Of a DNA stretch of 64,000 nt, positions 63,704 through 64,000 are shown in pieces. Under the pieces are notes generated by a model. It saw only the letters and a list, made by a program, of their open reading frames with translations, ran no database searches and was not told where the DNA came from. Origin of the DNA: Ameyamaea chiangmaiensis (GTDB taxonomy: Bacteria > Pseudomonadota > Alphaproteobacteria > Acetobacterales > Acetobacteraceae); contig NZ_BAPT01000050.1 of the NCBI RefSeq assembly GCF_025995235.1, positions 124,001 through 188,000 of the forward strand, given 5' to 3'. Each line of letters begins with the position of its first letter. The stretch's first letter is position 1. The position numbers and the translations under genes are program-made.

Positions 63704-64000
63704 TCATACGGCGGCGTGGCATCGCAGAACGTCCAGCACACGTGACGCCACAGGCGGCAGCGCGCGATTGCGCGCGGTGAGAATGCCGTAGCTTGAGATG
63801 GAGACCTGATACGCGGTGTCGAGGATGGCAATTTGTCCGGTCTCCGCCTGCATATGTGCCATTGGCTGCGAAATGACGGCCGCGGCGTCGGAGCGGGCGG
63901 CGTATGACAACGTCATGAACAGGGAATCCGTGTTCAGGACACGCGTGGGCATCGCGCGCTTGTGCTCCTGCAACAGGTGCTCGACACCCTGCCGAAGGGA
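63704..64000 (-). CDS. LysR-family regulator, C-terminal part (5' end outside window)
   Basis: The frame from the window edge to the stop at 63704 reads as the end of a LysR effector domain: RVLNTDSLFMTLSYAARSDA, then AVISQPMAHMQAETGQIAIL and SSYGILTARNRALPPVASRV. The latter two are typical of the penultimate strand and last helix of this family. About 99 codons are visible. It may regulate the adjacent esterase/GMC/ALDH unit, but the N-terminus and target are outside view. Confidence 0.75.
   Translation of the reverse strand, partial: SLRQGVEHLLQEHKRAMPTRVLNTDSLFMTLSYAARSDAAAVISQPMAHMQAETGQIAILDTAYQVSISSYGILTARNRALPPVASRVLDVLRCHAAV

Noticed and set aside
63429..63722. Short minus-strand frame near the window end considered as a transposase remnant
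   Set aside because: No DDE or other transposase motif, no terminal inverted repeats, and the basic stretch alone is not evidence.

Overview
The window is high-GC, densely packed bacterial chromosome. Its gene content points to an alphaproteobacterium of the acetic-acid-bacteria family (Acetobacteraceae). The signs are C4-pathway 5-aminolevulinate synthase (hemA), a dapF-mtaB-ftsY run, a transketolase-like/gap/pgk operon, a System I cytochrome c maturation operon (ccmCDEFGHI), a Blh/DUF442/TauE sulfide module and a flagellar block. The family assignment is inferred from gene content; there is no rRNA gene in the window to prove it.

Layout. 1-3.4 kb: the 3'-truncated thiC with its TPP riboswitch, a LysR regulator and a short luciferase-like protein. 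3.6-6.7 kb: dapF, mtaB, ftsY. 6.7-12 kb (minus): a secreted hypothetical, then pgk, gap and a transketolase-like gene whose product has lost most transketolase active-site residues. 12.1-16.4 kb: a lipoprotein, hemA, a DsbA-like thiol oxidoreductase and a short gamma-glutamyltransferase-like lipoprotein. 16.4-21 kb: fliO-fliP (minus) diverging from flgB-flgC-fliE-fliQ-fliR-flhB (plus). 21-26.3 kb: recA behind a candidate SOS operator, two tandem ferritin-like diiron genes, a ClpP-family protease and an OmpA-like lipoprotein. 26.4-32 kb: a class I aminotransferase, hom, glpX, recJ and tRNA-Glu(UUC), with an integrase C-terminal remnant just beyond the tRNA. 32.3-37.8 kb (minus): ccmC-I. 38-41 kb: YciI and EVE-domain genes converging on the blh sulfide module. 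41-43.4 kb: small hypotheticals and an EcsC-family protein.

43.5-63.1 kb is the accessory highlight: a complete aerobic nicotinate catabolic locus of the maleamate type. NicA/NicB (2Fe-2S protein plus molybdopterin/tri-heme cytochrome protein) would convert nicotinate to 6-hydroxynicotinate. NicC forms 2,5-dihydroxypyridine, NicX opens the ring to N-formylmaleamate, NicD deformylates it, NicF releases ammonia and NicE isomerises maleate to fumarate. An MFS carrier and an NCS2 permease accompany them, and a MarR-type NicR sits between the two transcription units. A near-identical sequence, ATGTCGYGTATACGTWA, lies upstream of nicA and of a TonB-dependent receptor, and a GTATACG-centred palindrome lies upstream of nicC; these are candidate NicR operators. 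The locus continues into a receptor, a GMC oxidoreductase, an aldehyde dehydrogenase and a secreted tannase/feruloyl-esterase-family hydrolase. Together they could form an ester-to-alcohol-to-aldehyde-to-acid funnel feeding nicotinate (or a related N-heteroaromatic acid) into the Nic pathway. This extension is the best candidate for an undescribed system. The window ends in a truncated LysR-type regulator.

Most genes form tight operons with ATGA or TGATG start/stop overlaps, and these overlaps fix many of the start codons given below. I saw no CRISPR array, no intact insertion sequence and no rRNA.
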